Source: Epinephelus fuscoguttatus
Lineage: Eukaryota; Chordata; Actinopteri; Perciformes; Serranidae
Reading direction: 5' to 3'
NCBI RefSeq assembly: GCF_011397635.1
Contig: NC_064766.1
Coordinates: 42,707,600-42,771,599 of the forward strand
DNA length: 64,000 bases
In this document: positions 11,501-26,500 of the stretch, in pieces
How positions within the stretch are numbered: the first letter of the stretch is position 1
How the letters are laid out: each line of letters begins with the position of its first letter
Made by a program: the position numbers and the translations under genes
The notes under the pieces: generated by a model
Seen by the model: the letters and a program-made list of their open reading frames with translations, nothing else
The model's database searches: none
Told to the model about the DNA's origin: nothing

Positions 11501-14500
11501 CTTACCGTTACCGTGACATTGTGGTGAAAAAACAAGATGGCTTTACCCACATCCTGTTGTCAACCAAGAGCTCCGAGAACAACACGCTCAATCCTGAGGT
11601 AAGGCCATACTCCTACAAGGTGTAACCACACCCCCAAAATACATGTCCAATTGTAGAGTAGTCAAACCCCTATGCAACATCCCCAAAATAAACACTTAAG
11701 TCTTAGTGGAGGCCACCCCCCCAAAAAAAAAAAAAAAGTTGTGACTCCACCCGATCAGACCGGGGTTTTTGGTATTTGATCATTTTTTACTGAGAACAGT
11801 CTGACATGCTTAAATCTCTGTGGTCATAATGTCCAGTAGAGCCTGTACTTTAAACGTTCGTAACATGAGCCCTACGTCATCACAAAACACTGTAAATCTA
11901 CACGTCTGAAGATGTTAAACAGCCCGCCTGTCAGGTGTTGTCATGGTTACTGAGGTCTACAGCCATATTCTCCCTTCCCCTATGTCAGGTTATGAAGGAG
12001 ATACAGAGCGCCATGGCAACAGCAGCATCAGATGACAGTAAGCTGGTGTTACTCGGCGCCGTCGGCAGCGTCTTCTGCTGCGGCCTTGACTTCCTGTATT
12101 TCATCAGACGGCTGACGGACGAAAGGAAGAAAGAGAGCATCAAGATGGCTGAAACCATCAGGTAACGCATGCTGGGAAAGAAAGGTTGCTATGGCAACAG
12201 TGTCATCACTTAGTCAGTAGGTGTTGACCTCCACCTCCTCTTCCTCAGGACCTTTGTCAACACCTTCATCCAGTTCAGGAAGCCGATTGTGGCAGCGGTA
12301 AATGGGCCCGCCCTTGGCCTCGGCGCTGCCATCCTGCCGCTCTGTGACGTCGTGTGGGCCAATGAGAAGGCCTGGTTCCAGACGCCGTATGCATCCTATG
12401 GCCAGACACCTGATGGCTGCTCGTCCTTCACCTTCCCCCGCATCATGGGCCTCGCCTCGGTCAGTCCACCGATCACATCAGTGTAGTGTTCCAGGCTAAC
12501 TTGAAATGTTCAGTTGTGTTCCAGGCCAAGTTAAATTGTTCAGTTGTGTTCCAGGCCAAGTTAAAATGTTCCATAGTGTTCCAGGCTAACTTGAAATGTT
12601 CAGTTGTGTTCCAGGCCAAGTTAAAATGTTCCATAGTGTTCCAGGCTAACTTGAAATGTTCAGTTGTGTTCCAGGCTAAGTTATAATGTTCCGTTCTGTT
12701 CCAGGCTAAGTTATAATGTTCCATAGTGTTCCAGGCTAAGTTAAATGTTCCATAGTGTTCCAGGCTAAGTTAAAATGTTCCGTTGTGTTCCAGGCTCAGT
12801 TATAATGTTCCGTTGTGTTCCAGGCTCAGTTATAATGTTCCATAGTGTTCCAGGCTCAGTTATAATGTTCCATAGTGTTCCAGGCTAAGTTATAATGTTC
12901 CGTTATGTTCCAGGCTTAGTTAAATTGTTCCGTTCTGTTCCAGGCTAAGTTAAATGTTCCATAGTGTTCCAGGCTAAGTTAAAATGTTCCGTTGTGTTCC
13001 AGGCTCAGTTATAATGTTCTGTTGTGTTCCAGGCTAAATTATAATGTTCTGTTGTGTTCCAGGCTAAGTTATAATGTTCCATAGTGTTCCAGGCTAACTT
13101 GAAATGTTCAGTTGTGTTCCAGGCTAAGTTAAAATGTTCCATAGTGTTCCAGGCTAACTTGAAATGTTCAGTTGTGTTCCAGGCTAAGTTATAATGTTCC
13201 GTTCTGTTCCAGGCTTAGTTAAATTGTTCCGTTCTGTTCCAGGCTAAGTTAAATGTTCCATAGTGTTCCAGGCTAAGTTGTAATGTTCCGTTGTGTTCCA
13301 GGCTAAGTTATATGTTCCATAGTGTTCCAGGCTAAGTTAAAATGTTCCGTTGTGTTCCAGGCTCAGTTATAATGTTCCATAGTGTTCCAGGCTCAGTTAT
13401 AATGTTCTGTTGTGTTCCAGGCTAAGTTATAATGTTCCATAGTGTTCCAGGCTCAGTTATAATGTTCTGTTGTGTTCCAGGCCAAGTTAAAATGTTCCAT
13501 AGTGTTCCAGGCTAACTTGAAATGTTCAGTTGTGTTCCAGGCTAAGTTATAATGTTCCATAGTGTTCCAGGCTAAGTTATAATGTTCCATAGTGTTCCAG
13601 GCTAAGTTATAATGTTCCATAGTGTTCCAGGCTAAGTTATAATGTTCCATAGTGTTCCAGGCTAAGTTAAATGTTCCATAGTGTTCCAGGCTAAGTTGTA
13701 ATGTTCCGTTGTGTTCCAGGCTAAGTTAAATGTTCCATAGTGTTCCAGGCTAAGTTGTAATGTTCCGTTGTGTTCCAGGCTAAGTTAAATGTTCCATAGT
13801 GTTCCAGGCTAAGTTAAAATGTTCCGTTGCGTTCCAGGCTAAGTTATAATGTTCTGTTGTGTTCCAGGCTAAATTATAATGTTCCGTTGTGTTCCAGGCT
13901 AAGTTATAATGTTCCATAGTGTTCCAGGCTCAGTTATAATGTTCCGTTGTGTTCCAGGCTCAGTTATAATGTTCCATAGTGTTCCAGGCTAAGTTAAAAT
14001 GTTCCGTTGTGTTCCAGGCTCAGTTATAATATTCTGTTGTGTTCCAGGCTCAGTTATAATGTTCCGTTGTGTTCCAGGCTAAGTTATAATGTTCCGTAGT
14101 GTTCCAGGCTCAGTTATAATGTTCTGTTGTGTTCCATGCTAAGTTATAATGTTCCATAGTGTTCCAGGCTAAGTTAAATGTTCCATAGTGTTCCAGGCTA
14201 AGTTAAAATGTTCCGTTGTGTTCCAGGCTCAGTTATAATGTTCTGTTGTGTTCCAGGCTAAATTATAATGTTCTGTTGTGTTCCAGGCTGAGTTATAATG
14301 TTCCATAGTGTTCCAGGCTCAGTTATAATGTTCTGTTGTGTTCCAGGCTAAGTTATAATGTTCCATAGTGTTCCAGGCTCAGTTATAATGTTCTGTTGTG
14401 TTCAAGGCTAAGTTATAATGTTCCATAGTGTTCCAGGCTAAGTTAAAATGTTCTGTTGTGTTCCAGGCTCAGTTATAATGTTCTGTTGTGTTCCAGGCCA

Positions 14501-17500
14501 AGTTAAAATGTTCCATAGTGTTCCAGGCTAACTTGAAATGTTCAGTTGTGTTCCAGGCTAAGTTAAAATGTTCCATAGTGTTCCAGGCTAACTTGAAATG
14601 TTCAGTTGTGTTCCAGGCTAAGTTATAATGTTCCATAGTGTTCCAGGCTAAGTTAAAATGTTCTGTTGTGTTCCAGGCTCAGTTATAATGTTCTGTTGTG
14701 TTCCAGGCCAAGTTAAAATGTTCCATAGTGTTCCAGGCTAACTTGAAATGTTCAGTTGTGTTCCAGGCTAAGTTAAAATGTTCCATAGTGTTCCAGGCTA
14801 AGTTAAAATGTTCAGTTGTGTTCCAGGCTAAGTTAAAATGTTCAGTTGTGTTCCAGGCTAAGTTAAAATGTTCAGTTGTGTTCCAGGCTAAGTTAAAATG
14901 TTCCATAGTGTTCCAGGCTAACTTGAAATGTTCAGTTGTGTTCCAGGCTAAGTTATAATGTTCCGTTCTGTTCCAGGCTAAGTTATAATGTTCCGTTCTG
15001 TTCCAGGCTAAGTTAAATGTTCCATAGTGTTCCAGGCTAAGTTGTAATGTTCCGTTGTGTTCCAGGCTAAGTTAAATGTTCCATAGTGTTCCAGGCTAAG
15101 TTAAAATGTTCCGTTGCGTTCCAGGCTAAGTTATAATGTTCTGTTGTGTTCCAGGCTAAGTTATAATGTTCCGTTGTGTTCCAGGCTAAGTTATAATGTT
15201 CCATAGTGTTCCAGGCTCAGTTATAATGTTCCGTTGTGTTCCAGGCTCAGTTATAATGTTCCATAGTGTTCCAGGCTAAGTTAAAATGTTCCGTTGTGTT
15301 CCAGGCTCAGTTATAATATTCTGTTGTGTTCCAGGCTCAGTTATAATGTTCCGTTGTGTTCCAGGCTCAGTTATAATGTTCCGTTGTGTTCCAGGCTAAG
15401 TTATAATGTTCCGTAGTGTTCCAGGCTAAGTTATAATGTTCCGTTCTGTTCCAGGCTAAGTTATAATGTTCCATAGTGTTCCGGGCTAAGTTAAAATGTT
15501 CCGTTGTGTTCCAGGCTCAGTTATAATGTTCGGTTGTGTTCCAGGCTAAGTTATAATGTTCCATAGTGTTCCGGGCTAAGTTAAAATGTTCCGTTGTGTT
15601 CCAGGCTCAGTTATAATGTTCTGTTGTGTTCCAGGCTAAGTTATAATGTTCCATAGTGTTCCAGGCTCAGCTATAATGTTCTGTTGTGTTCCAGGCTAAG
15701 TTATAATGTTCCATAGTGTTCCGGGCTAAGTTAAAATGTTCCGTTGTGTTCCAGGCTCAGTTATAATGTTCTGTTGTGTTCCAGGCTAAGTTATAATGTT
15801 CCATAGTGTTCCGGGCTAAGTTAAAATGTTCTGTTGTGTTCCAGGCTCAGTTATAATGTTCCGTTGTGTTCCAGGCTAAGTTAAAATGTTCCGTTGTGTT
15901 CCAGGCTCAGTTATAATGTTCCGTTGTGTTCCAGGCTAAGTTAAAATGTTCCGTTGTGTTCCAGGCTAAGTTATAATGTTCTGTTGTGTTCCAGGCTAAG
16001 TTATAATGTTCCATAGTGTTCCAGGCTAAGTTAAATTGTTCCGTTGTGTTCCAGGCTAAGTTATAATGCTCCATAGTGTTCCAGGCTTAGTTAAAATGTT
16101 CTGTTGTGTTCCAGGCTAAGTTAAAATGTTCCGTTGTGTTCCAGGCTCAGTTAAATGTTCCATAGTGTTCCAGGCTAAATTATAATGTTCCATATTGTTC
16201 CAGGCTAAGTTGTAATGTTCCATTGTGTTCCAGGCTAAGTTATAATGTTCCATATTGTTCCAGGCTAAGTTAAAATGTTACGTTGTGTTCCAGGCTCAGT
16301 TATAATGTTCTGTGTTCCAGGCTAACTTGAAATGTTCAGTTGTGTTCCAGGCTAAGTTAAAATGTTCCGTTCTGTTCCAGGCTAAGTTATAATGTTCCGT
16401 TGTGTTCCAGGCTCAGTTATAATGTTCTGTTGTGTTCCAGGCTCAGTTATAATGTTCTGTTGTGTTCCAGGCTAAGTTATAATGTTCCATAGTGTTCCAG
16501 GCTAAGTTATAGTGCTCCATAGTGTTCCAGGCTAAGTTAAAATGTTCCGTTGTGTTCCAGGCTCAGTTATAATGTTCTGTTGTGTTCCAGGCTAAGTTAA
16601 AATGTTCCATTGTGTTCCAGGCTCAGTTAAAATGTTCCATAGTGTTCCAGGCTAAATTATAATGTTCCATATTGTTCCAGGCTAAGTTGTAATGTTCCGT
16701 TGTGTTCCAGGCTAACTTGAAATGTTCAGTTGTGTTCCAGGCTAAGTTATAATGTTCAGTTGTGTTCCAGGCTAAGTTATAATGTTCCGTTGTGTTCCAG
16801 GCTAAGTTATAATGTTCCGTTATGTTCCAGGCTTAGTTAAATTGTTCCGTTGTGTTCCAGGCTAAGTTAAATGTTCCATAGTGTTCCAGGCTAAGTTAAA
16901 ATGTTCCGTTGTGTTCCAGGCTCAGTTATAATGTTCTGTTGTGTTCCAGGCTAAATTATAATGTTCCGTTGTGTTCCAGGCTCAGTTATAATGTTCCGTT
17001 GTGTTCCAGGCTAAGTTATAATGTTCCATAGTGTTCCGGGCTAAGTTAAAATGTTCTGTTGTGTTCCAGGCTCAGTTATAATGTTCTGTTGTGTTCCAGG
17101 CCAAGTTAAAATGTTCCATAGTGTTCCAGGCTAACTTGAAATGTTCAGTTGTGTTCCAGGCTAAGTTAAAATGTTCCATAGTGTTCCAGGCTAACTTGAA
17201 ATGTTCAGTTGTGTTCCAGGCTAAGTTATAATGTTCCATAGTGTTCCGGGCTAAGTTAAAATGTTCTGTTGTGTTCCAGGCTCAGTTATAATGTTCTGTT
17301 GTGTTCCAGGCCAAGTTAAAATGTTCCATAGTGTTCCAGGCTAACTTGAAATGTTCAGTTGTGTTCCAGGCTAAGTTAAAATGTTCCATAGTGTTCCAGG
17401 CTAAGTTAAAATGTTCAGTTGTGTTCCAGGCTAAGTTAAAATGTTCCATAGTGTGAAATGTTCAGTTGTGTTCCAGGCTAAGTTATAATGTTCCGTTCTG

Positions 17501-20500
17501 TTCCAGGCTAAGTTATTATAATGTTCCGTTCTGTTCCAGGCTAAGTTAAATGTTCCATAGTGTTCCAGGCTAAGTTGTAATGTTCCGTTGTGTTCCAGGC
17601 TAAGTTAAATGTTCCATAGTGTTCCAGGCTAAGTTAAAATGTTCCGTTGCGTTCCAGGCTAAGTTATAATGTTCTGTTGTGTTCCAGGCTAAATTATAAT
17701 GTTCTGTTGTGTTCCAGGCTAAGTTATAATGTTCCATAGTGTTCCAGGCTCAGTTATAATGTTCCGTTGTGTTCCAGGCTCAGTTATAATGTTCCATAGT
17801 GTTCCAGGCTAAGTTAAAATGTTCCGTTGTGTTCCAGGCTCAGTTATAATATTCTGTTGTGTTCCAGGCTCAGTTATAATGTTCCGTTGTGTTCCAGGCT
17901 CAGTTATAATGTTCCGTTGTGTTCCAGGCTAAGTTATAATGTTCCGTAGTGTTCCAGGCTAAGTTATAATGTTCCGTTCTGTTCCAGGCTAAGTTATAAT
18001 GTTCCATAGTGTTCCGGGCTAAGTTAAAATGTTCCGTTGTGTTTCAGGCTCAGTTATAATGTTCTGTTGTGTTCCAGGCTAAGTTATAATGTTCCATAGT
18101 GTTCCGGGCTAAGTTAAAATGTTCCGTTGTGTTCCAGGCTAAGTTAAAATGTTCCATAGTGTTCCAGGCTAACTTGAAATGTTCAGTTGTGTTCCAGGCT
18201 AAGTTATAATGTTCCATAGTGTTCCGGGCTAAGTTAAAATGTTCTGTTGTGTTCCAGGCTCAGTTATAATGTTCTGTTGTGTTCCAGGCCAAGTTAAAAT
18301 GTTCCATAGTGTTCCAGGCTAACTTGAAATGTTCAGTTGTGTTCCAGGCTAAGTTAAAATGTTCCATAGTGTTCCAGGCTAAGTTAAAATGTTCAGTTGT
18401 GTTCCAGGCTAAGTTAAAATGTTCCATAGTGTTCCAGGCTAACTTGAAATGTTCAGTTGTGTTCCAGGCTAAGTTATAATGTTCCGTTCTGTTCCAGGCT
18501 AAGTTATAATGTTCCGTTCTGTTCCAGGCTAAGTTAAATGTTCCATAGTGTTCCAGGCTAAGTTGTAATGTTCCGTTGTGTTCCAGGCTAAGTTAAATGT
18601 TCCATAGTGTTCCAGGCTAAGTTAAAATGTTCCGTTGTGTTCCAGGCTAAGTTATAATGTTCTGTTGTGTTCCAGGCTAAATTATAATGTTCTGTTGTGT
18701 TCCAGGCTAAGTTATAATGTTCCATAGTGTTCCAGGCTCAGTTATAATGTTCCGTTGTGTTCCAGGCTCAGTTATAATGTTCCATAGTGTTCCAGGCTAA
18801 GTTAAAATGTTCCGTTGTGTTCCAGGCTCAGTTATAATATTCTGTTGTGTTCCAGGCTCAGTTATAATGTTCCGTTGTGTTCCAGGCTCAGTTATAATGT
18901 TCCGTTGTGTTCCAGGCTAAGTTATAATGTTCCGTAGTGTTCCAGGCTAAGTTATAATGTTCCGTTCTGTTCCAGGCTAAGTTATAATGTTCCATAGTGT
19001 TCCGGGCTAAGTTAAAATGTTCCGTTGTGTTTCAGGCTCAGTTATAATGTTCTGTTGTGTTCCAGGCTAAGTTATAATGTTCCATAGTGTTCCGGGCTAA
19101 GTTAAAATGTTCCGTTGTGTTCCAGGCTCAGTTATAATGTTCTGTTGTGTTCCAGGCTAAGTTATAATGTTCCATAGTGTTCCAGGCTCAGTTATAATGT
19201 TCTGTTGTGTTCCAGGCTAAGTTATAATGTTCCATAGTGTTCCGGGCTAAGTTAAAATGTTCCGTTGTGTTCCAGGCTCAGTTATAATGTTCTGTTGTGT
19301 TCCAGGCTAAGTTATAATGTTCCATAGTGTTCCGGGCTAAGTTAAAATGTTCTGTTGTGTTCCAGGCTCAGTTATAATGTTCCATAGTGTTCCAGGCTAA
19401 GTTAAAATGTTCCGTTGTGTTCCAGGCTCAGTTATAATGTTCCGTTGTGTTCCAGGCTAAGTTAAAATGTTCCGTTGTGTTCCAGGCTAAGTTATAATGT
19501 TCTGTTGTGTTCCAGGCTAAGTTATAATGCTCCATAGTGTTCCAGGCTTAGTTAAAATGTTCTGTTGTGTTCCAGGCTAAGTTAAAATGTTCCGTTGTGT
19601 TCCAGGCTAAGTTAAATGTTCCATAGTGTTCCAGGCTAAATTATAATGTTCCATATTGTTCCAGGCTAAGTTGTAATGTTCCATTGTGTTCCAGGCTAAG
19701 TTATAATGTTCCATATTGTTCCAGGCTAAGTTAAAATGTTACGTTGTGTTCCAGGCTCAGTTATAATGTTCTGTTGTGTTCCAGGCTAACTTGAAATGTT
19801 CAGTTGTGTTCCAGGCTAAGTTAAAATGTTCCGTTCTGTTCCAGGCTAAGTTATAATGTTCCGTTGTGTTCCAGGCTCAGTTATAATGTTCTGTTGTGTT
19901 CCAGGCTCAGTTATAATGTTCTGTTGTGTTCCAGGCTAAGTTATAATGTTCCATAGTGTTCCAGGCTAAGTTATAATGCTCCATAGTGTTCCAGGCTAAG
20001 TTAAAATGTTCCGTTGTGTTCCAGGCTCAGTTATAATGTTCTGTTGTGTTCCAGGCTAAGTTAAAATGTTCCACTGTGTTCCAGGCTCAGTTAAAATGTT
20101 CCATAGTGTTCCAGGCTAAATTATAATGTTCCATATTGTTCCAGGCTAAGTTGTAATGTTCCGTTGTGTTCCAGGCTAACTTGAAATGTTCCGTTGTGTT
20201 CCAGGCTAAGTTATAATGTTCTGTTGTGTTCCAGGCTAAATTATAATGTTCCGTTGTGTTCCAGGCTCAGTTATAATGTTCCGTTGTGTTCCAGGCTAAG
20301 TTATAATGTTCCGTTGTGTTCCAGGCTAAGTTAAATGTTCCATAGTGTTCCAGGCTAAGTTAAAATGTTCCGTTGTGTTCCAGGCTCAGTTATAATGTTC
20401 TGTTGTGTTCCAGGCTCAGTTATAATGTTCTGTTGTGTTCCAGGCTAAGTTATAATGTTCCATAGTGTTCCAGGCTAAGTTATAATGCTCCATAGTGTTC

Positions 20501-23500
20501 CAGGCTAAGTTAAAATGTTCCGTTGTGTTCCAGGCTCAGTTATAATGTTCTGTTGTGTTCCAGGCTAAGTTAAAATGTTCCATTGTGTTCCAGGCTCAGT
20601 TAAAATGTTCCATAGTGTTCCAGGCTAAATTATAATGTTCCATATTGTTCCAGGCTAAGTTATAATGTTCCGTTGTGTTCCAGGCTAAGTTAAAATGTTC
20701 AGTTGTGTTCCAGGCTAAGTTATAATGTTCAGTTGTGTTCCAGGCTAACTTGAAATGTTCAGTTGTGTTCCAGGCTAAGTTATAATGTTCCGTTCTGTTC
20801 CAGGCTAAGTTATAATGTTCCGTTCTGTTCCAGGCTAAGTTATAATGTTCTGTTATGTTCCAGGCTTAGTTAAATTGTTCCGTTGTGTTCCAGGCTAAGT
20901 TAAATGTTCCATAGTGTTCCAGGCTAAGTTAAAATGTTCCGTTGTGTTCCAGGCTCAGTTATAATGTTCTGTTGTGTTCCAGGCTAAATTATAATGTTCC
21001 GTTGTGTTCCAGGCTCAGTTATAATGTTCCGTTGTGTTCCAGGCTAAGTTATAATGTTCCATAGTGTTCCAGGCTAAGTTAAAATGTTCCGTTGTGTTCC
21101 AGGCTCAGTTATAATGTTCCGAATTGTTCCAGGCTAAGTTATAATGCTCCATAGTGTTCCAGGCTCAGTTATAATGTTCCGTTGTGTTCCAGGCTCAGTT
21201 ATAATGTTCTGTTGTGTTCCAGGCTAAGTTATAATGTTCCCTAGTGTTCCAGGCTAAGTTAAAATGTTCCGTTGTGTTCCAGGCTCAGTTATAATGTTCC
21301 GTTGTGTTCCAGGCTCAGTTATAATGTTCTGTTGTGTTCCAGGCTAAGTTATAATGTTCCATATTGTTCCAGGCTAAGTTGTAATGTTCCATTGTGTTCC
21401 AGGCTAAGTTATAATGTTCCATATTGTTCCATGCTAAGTTAAAATGTTACGTTGTGTTCCAGGCTTAGTTATAATGTTCCATAGTGTTCCAGGCTAACTT
21501 GAAATGTTCAGTTGTGATACAGTCTAATTTATAATGTTCCATATGTTCCAGGCTTAGTTAAATTGTTCCATTGTGTTCCAGGCTAAGTTAAATGTTCCAT
21601 AGTGTTCCAGGCTAAGTTAAAATGTTCCGTTGTGTTCCAGGCTCAGTTATAATGTTCTGTTGTGTTCCAGGCTAAATTATAATGTTCCGTTGTGTTCCAG
21701 GCTCAGTTATAATGTTCTGTTGTGTTCCAGGCTAAGTTATAATGTTCCATAGTGTTCCAGGCTAAGTTAAAATGTTCCGTTGTGTTCCAGGCTCAGTTAT
21801 AATGTTCCGTTGTGTTCCAGGCTCAGTTATAATGTTCCATAGTGTTCCAGGCTAAGTTAAAATGTTCCGTTGTGTTCCAGGCTCAGTTATAATGTTCTGT
21901 TGTGTTCCAGGCTAAGTTATAATGTTCCATAGTGTTCCAGGCTCAGTTATAATGTTCTGTTGTGTTCCAGGCTCAGTTATAATGTTCCATATTGTTCCGG
22001 GCTAAGTTAAAATGTTCCGTTGTGTTCCAGGCTCAGTTATAATGTTCCATAGTGTTCCGGGCTAAGTTAAAATGTTCCATTGTGTTCCATGCTCAGTTAT
22101 AATGTTTTGTTGTGTTCCAGGCTCAGTCATAATGTTCTGTTGTGTTCCAGGCTCAGTTATAATGTTCCATAGTGTTCCGGGCTAAGTTAAAATGTTCCGT
22201 TGTGTTCCATGCTCAGTTATAATGTTCTGTTGTGTTCCAGGCTCAGTCATAATGTTCTGTTGTGTTCCAGGCTAAGTTATAATGTTCCATAGTGTTCCAG
22301 GCTAAGTTAAAATGTTCTGTTGTGTTCCAGGCTCAGTTATAATGTTCTGTTGTGTTCCAGGCTAAGTTATAATGTTCCATAGTGTTCCAGGCTAAGTTAT
22401 AATGTTCCATAGTGTTCCAGGCTCAGTTATAATGTTCTGTTGTGTTCCAGGCTCAGTTATAATGTTCTGTTGTGTTCCAGGCTAAGTTAAAATGTTCCGT
22501 TGTGTTCCAGGCTAAGTTAAAATGTTCCGTTGTGTTCCAGGCTAAGTTATAATGTTCCATATTGTTCCAGGCTAAGTTGTAATGTTCCATTGTGTTCCAG
22601 GCTAAGTTATAATGTTCCATATTGTTCCAGGCTAAGTTAAAATGTTCCGTTGTGTTCCAGGCTCAGTTATAATGTTCCATAGTGTTCCGGGCTAAGTTAA
22701 AATGTTCTGTTGTGTTCCAGGCTAAGTTATAATGTTCCATAGTGTTCCAGGCTAACTTGAAATGTTCAGTTGTGTTCCAGGCTCAGTTATAATGTTCTGT
22801 TGTGTTCCAGGCTAAGTTATAATGTTCCATAGTGTTCCAGGCTAAGTTATAATGCTCCATAGTGTTCCAGGCTCAGTTATAATGTTCTGTTGTGTTCCAG
22901 GCTAAGTTAAAATGTTCCATAGTGTTCCAGGCTAAGTTGTAATGTTCCATTGTGTTCCAGGCTAAGTTATAATGTTCCATAGTGTTCCGGGCTAAGTTAA
23001 AATGTTCCGTTGTGTTCCAGGCTAAGTTAAAATGTTCCATAGTGTTCCAGGCTAACTTGAAATGTTCAGTTGTGTTCCAGGCTAAGTTATAATGTTCCAT
23101 AGTGTTCGCGGATAAGTTAAAATGTTCTGTTGTGTTCCAGGCTAATTTAAAATGTTCTGTTGTGTTCCAGGCTAAGTTAAAATGTTCCATAGTGTTCCAG
23201 GCTAACTTGAAATGTTCAGTTGTGTTCCAGGCTAAGTTAAAATGTTCCATAGTGTTCCAGGCTAAGTTAAAATGTTCAGTTGTGTTCCAGGCTAAGTTAA
23301 AATGTTCCATAGTGTTCCAGGCTAACTTGAAATGTTCAGTTGTGTTCCAGGCTAAGTTATAATGTTCCGTTCTGTTCCAGGCTAAGTTATAATGTTCCGT
23401 TGTGTTCCAGGCTAAGTTAAATGTTCCATAGTGTTCCAGGCTAAGTTGTAATGTTCCGTTGTGTTCCAGGCTAAGTTATATGTTCCATAGCGTTGCAGGC

Positions 23501-26500
23501 TAAGTTAAAATGTTCAGTATGCTCCAGGCTAAGTTATAATGTTCTGTTGTGTTCCAGGCTAAATTATAATGTTCTGTTGTGTTCCAGGCTAAGTTATAAT
23601 GTTCCATAGTGTTCCAGGCTCAGTTATAATGTTCCGTTGTGTTCCAGGCTCAGTTATAATGTTCCATAGTGTTCCAGGCTAAGTTAAAATGTTCCGTTGT
23701 GTTCCAGGCTCAGTTATAATATTCTGTTGTGTTCCAGGCTCAGTTATAATGTTCCGTTGTGTTCCAGGCTCAGTTATAATGTTCCGTTGTGTTCCAGGCT
23801 AAGTTATAATGTTCCGTAGTGTTCCAGGCTAAGTTATAATGTTCCGTTCTGTTCCAGGCTAAGTTATAATGTTCCATAGTGTTCCGGGCTAAGTTAAAAT
23901 GTTCCGTTGTGTTTCAGGCTCAGTTATAATGTTCTGTTGTGTTCCAGGCTAAGTTATAATGTTCCATAGTGTTCCGGGCTAAGTTAAAATGTTCCGTTGT
24001 GTTCCAGGCTCAGTTATAATGTTCTGTTGTGTTCCAGGCTCAGTTATAATGTTCCATAGTGTTCCAGGCTCAGTTATAATGTTCTGTTGTGTTCCAGGCT
24101 AAGTTATAATGTTCCATAGTGTTCCAGGCTAAGTTAAAATGTTCCGTTGTGTTCCAGGCTCAGTTATAATGTTCTGTTGTGTTCCAGGCTAAGTTATAAT
24201 GTTCCATAGTGTTCCAGGCTAAGTTAAAATGTTCTGTTGTGTTCCAGGCTCAGTTATAATGTTCCGTTGTGTTCCAGGCTAAGTTAAAATGTTCCGTTGT
24301 GTTCCAGGCTCAGTTATAATGTTCCGTTGTGTTCCAGGCTAAGTTAAAATGTTCCGTTGTGTTCCAGGCTAAGTTATAATGTTCTGTTGTGTTCCAGGCT
24401 AAGTTATAATGTTCTGTTGTGTTCCAGGCTTAGTTAAAATGTTCTGTTGTGTTCCAGGCTAAGTTAAAATGTTCCGTTGTGTTCCAGGCTAAGTTAAATG
24501 TTCCATAGTGTTCCAGGCTAAATTATAATGTTCCATATTGTTCCAGGCTAAGTTGTAATGTTCCATTGTGTTCCAGGCTAAGTTATAATGTTCCATATTG
24601 TTCCAGGCTAAGTTAAAATGTTACGTTGTGTTCCAGGCTCAGTTATAATGTTCTGTTGTGTTCCAGGCTAACTTGAAATGTTCAGTTGTGTTCCAGGCTA
24701 AGTTAAAATGTTCCGTTCTGTTCCAGGCTAAGTTATAATGTTCCGTTGTGTTCCAGGCTCAGTTATAATGTTCTGTTGTGTTCCAGGCTCAGTTATAATG
24801 TTCTGTTGTGTTCCAGGCTAAGTTATAATGTTCCATAGTGTTCCAGGCTAAGTTAAAATGTTCCATAGTGTTCCAGGCTAAGTTAAAATGTTCCATAGTG
24901 TTCCAGGCTAAGTTAAAATGTTCTGTTGTGTTCCAGGCTAAGTTAAAATGTTCCACTGTGTTCCAGGCTCAGTTAAAATGTTCCATAGTGTTCCAGGCTA
25001 AATTATAATGTTCCATATTGTTCCAGGCTAAGTTGTAATGTTCCGTTGTGTTCCAGGCTAACTTGAAATGTTCAGTTGTGTTCCAGGCTAAGTTATAATG
25101 TTCAGTTGTGTTCCAGGCTAACTTGAAATGTTCAGTTGTGTTCCAGGCTAAGTTATAATGTTCCGTTATGTTCCAGGCTTAGTTAAATTGTTCCGTTGTG
25201 TTCCAGGCTAAGTTAAATGTTCCATAGTGTTCCAGGCTAAGTTAAAATGTTCCGTTGTGTTCCAGGCTCAGTTATAATGTTCTGTTGTGTTCCAGGCTCA
25301 GTTATAATGTTCTGTTGTGTTCCAGGCTAAGTTATAATGTTCCATAGTGTTCCAGGCTAAGTTATAATGTTCCATAGTGTTCCAGGCTAAGTTAAAATGT
25401 TCCGTTGTGTTCCAGGCTCAGTTATAATGTTCTGTTGTGTTCCAGGCTAAGTTAAAATGTTCCATTGTGTTCCAGGCTCAGTTAAAATGTTCCATAGTGT
25501 TCCAGGCTAAATTATAATGTTCCATATTGTTCCAGGCTAAGTTGTAATGTTCCGTTGTGTTCCAGGCTAACTTGAAATGTTCAGTTGTGTTCCAGGCTAA
25601 GTTATAATGTTCAGTTGTGTTCCAGGCTAACTTGAAATGTTCAGTTGTGTTCCAGGCTCAGTTATAATGTTCAGTTGTGTTCCAGGCTAACTTGAAATGT
25701 TCAGTTGTGTTCCAGGCTAAGTTATAATGTTCCGTTATGTTCCAGGCTTAGTTAAATTGTTCCGTTGTGTTCCAGGCTAAGTTAAATGTTCCATAGTGTT
25801 CCAGGCTAAGTTAAAATGTTCCGTTGTGTTCCAGGCTCAGTTATAATGTTCTGTTGTGTTCCAGGCTAAATTATAATGTTCCGTTGTGTTCCAGGCTCAG
25901 TTATAATGTTCCGTTGTGTTCCAGGCTAAGTTATAATGTTCCATAGTGTTCCAGGCTAAGTTAAAATGTTCCGTTGTGTTCCAGGCTCAGTTATAATGTT
26001 CCGTTGTGTTCCAGGCTAAGTTATAATGCTCCATAGTGTTCCAGGCTCAGTTATAATGTTCCGTTGTGTTCCAGGCTCAGTTATAATGTTCTGTTGTGTT
26101 CCAGGCTAAGTTATAATGTTCCCTAGTGTTCCAGGCTAAGTTAAAATGTTCCGTTGTGTTCCAGGCTCAGTTATAATGTTCCGTTGTGTTCCAGGCTCAG
26201 TTATAATGTTCTGTTGTGTTCCAGGCTAAGTTATAATGTTCCATATTGTTCCAGGCTAAGTTGTAATGTTCCATTGTGTTCCAGGCTAAGTTATAATGTT
26301 CCATATTGTTCCATGCTAAGTTAAAATGTTACGTTGTGTTCCAGGCTTAGTTATAATGTTCCATAGTGTTCCAGGCTAACTTGAAATGTTCAGTTGTGTT
26401 CCAGGCTAAGTTATAATGTTCCGTTATGTTCCAGGCTTAGTTAAATTGTTCCATTGTGTTCCAGGCTAAGTTAAATGTTCCATAGTGTTCCAGGCTAAGT

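Noticed and set aside
22873-23310. 145-codon frame EHFNLAWNT repeated, minus strand
   Set aside because: Antisense product of the CDYL intron array with no start or homology.
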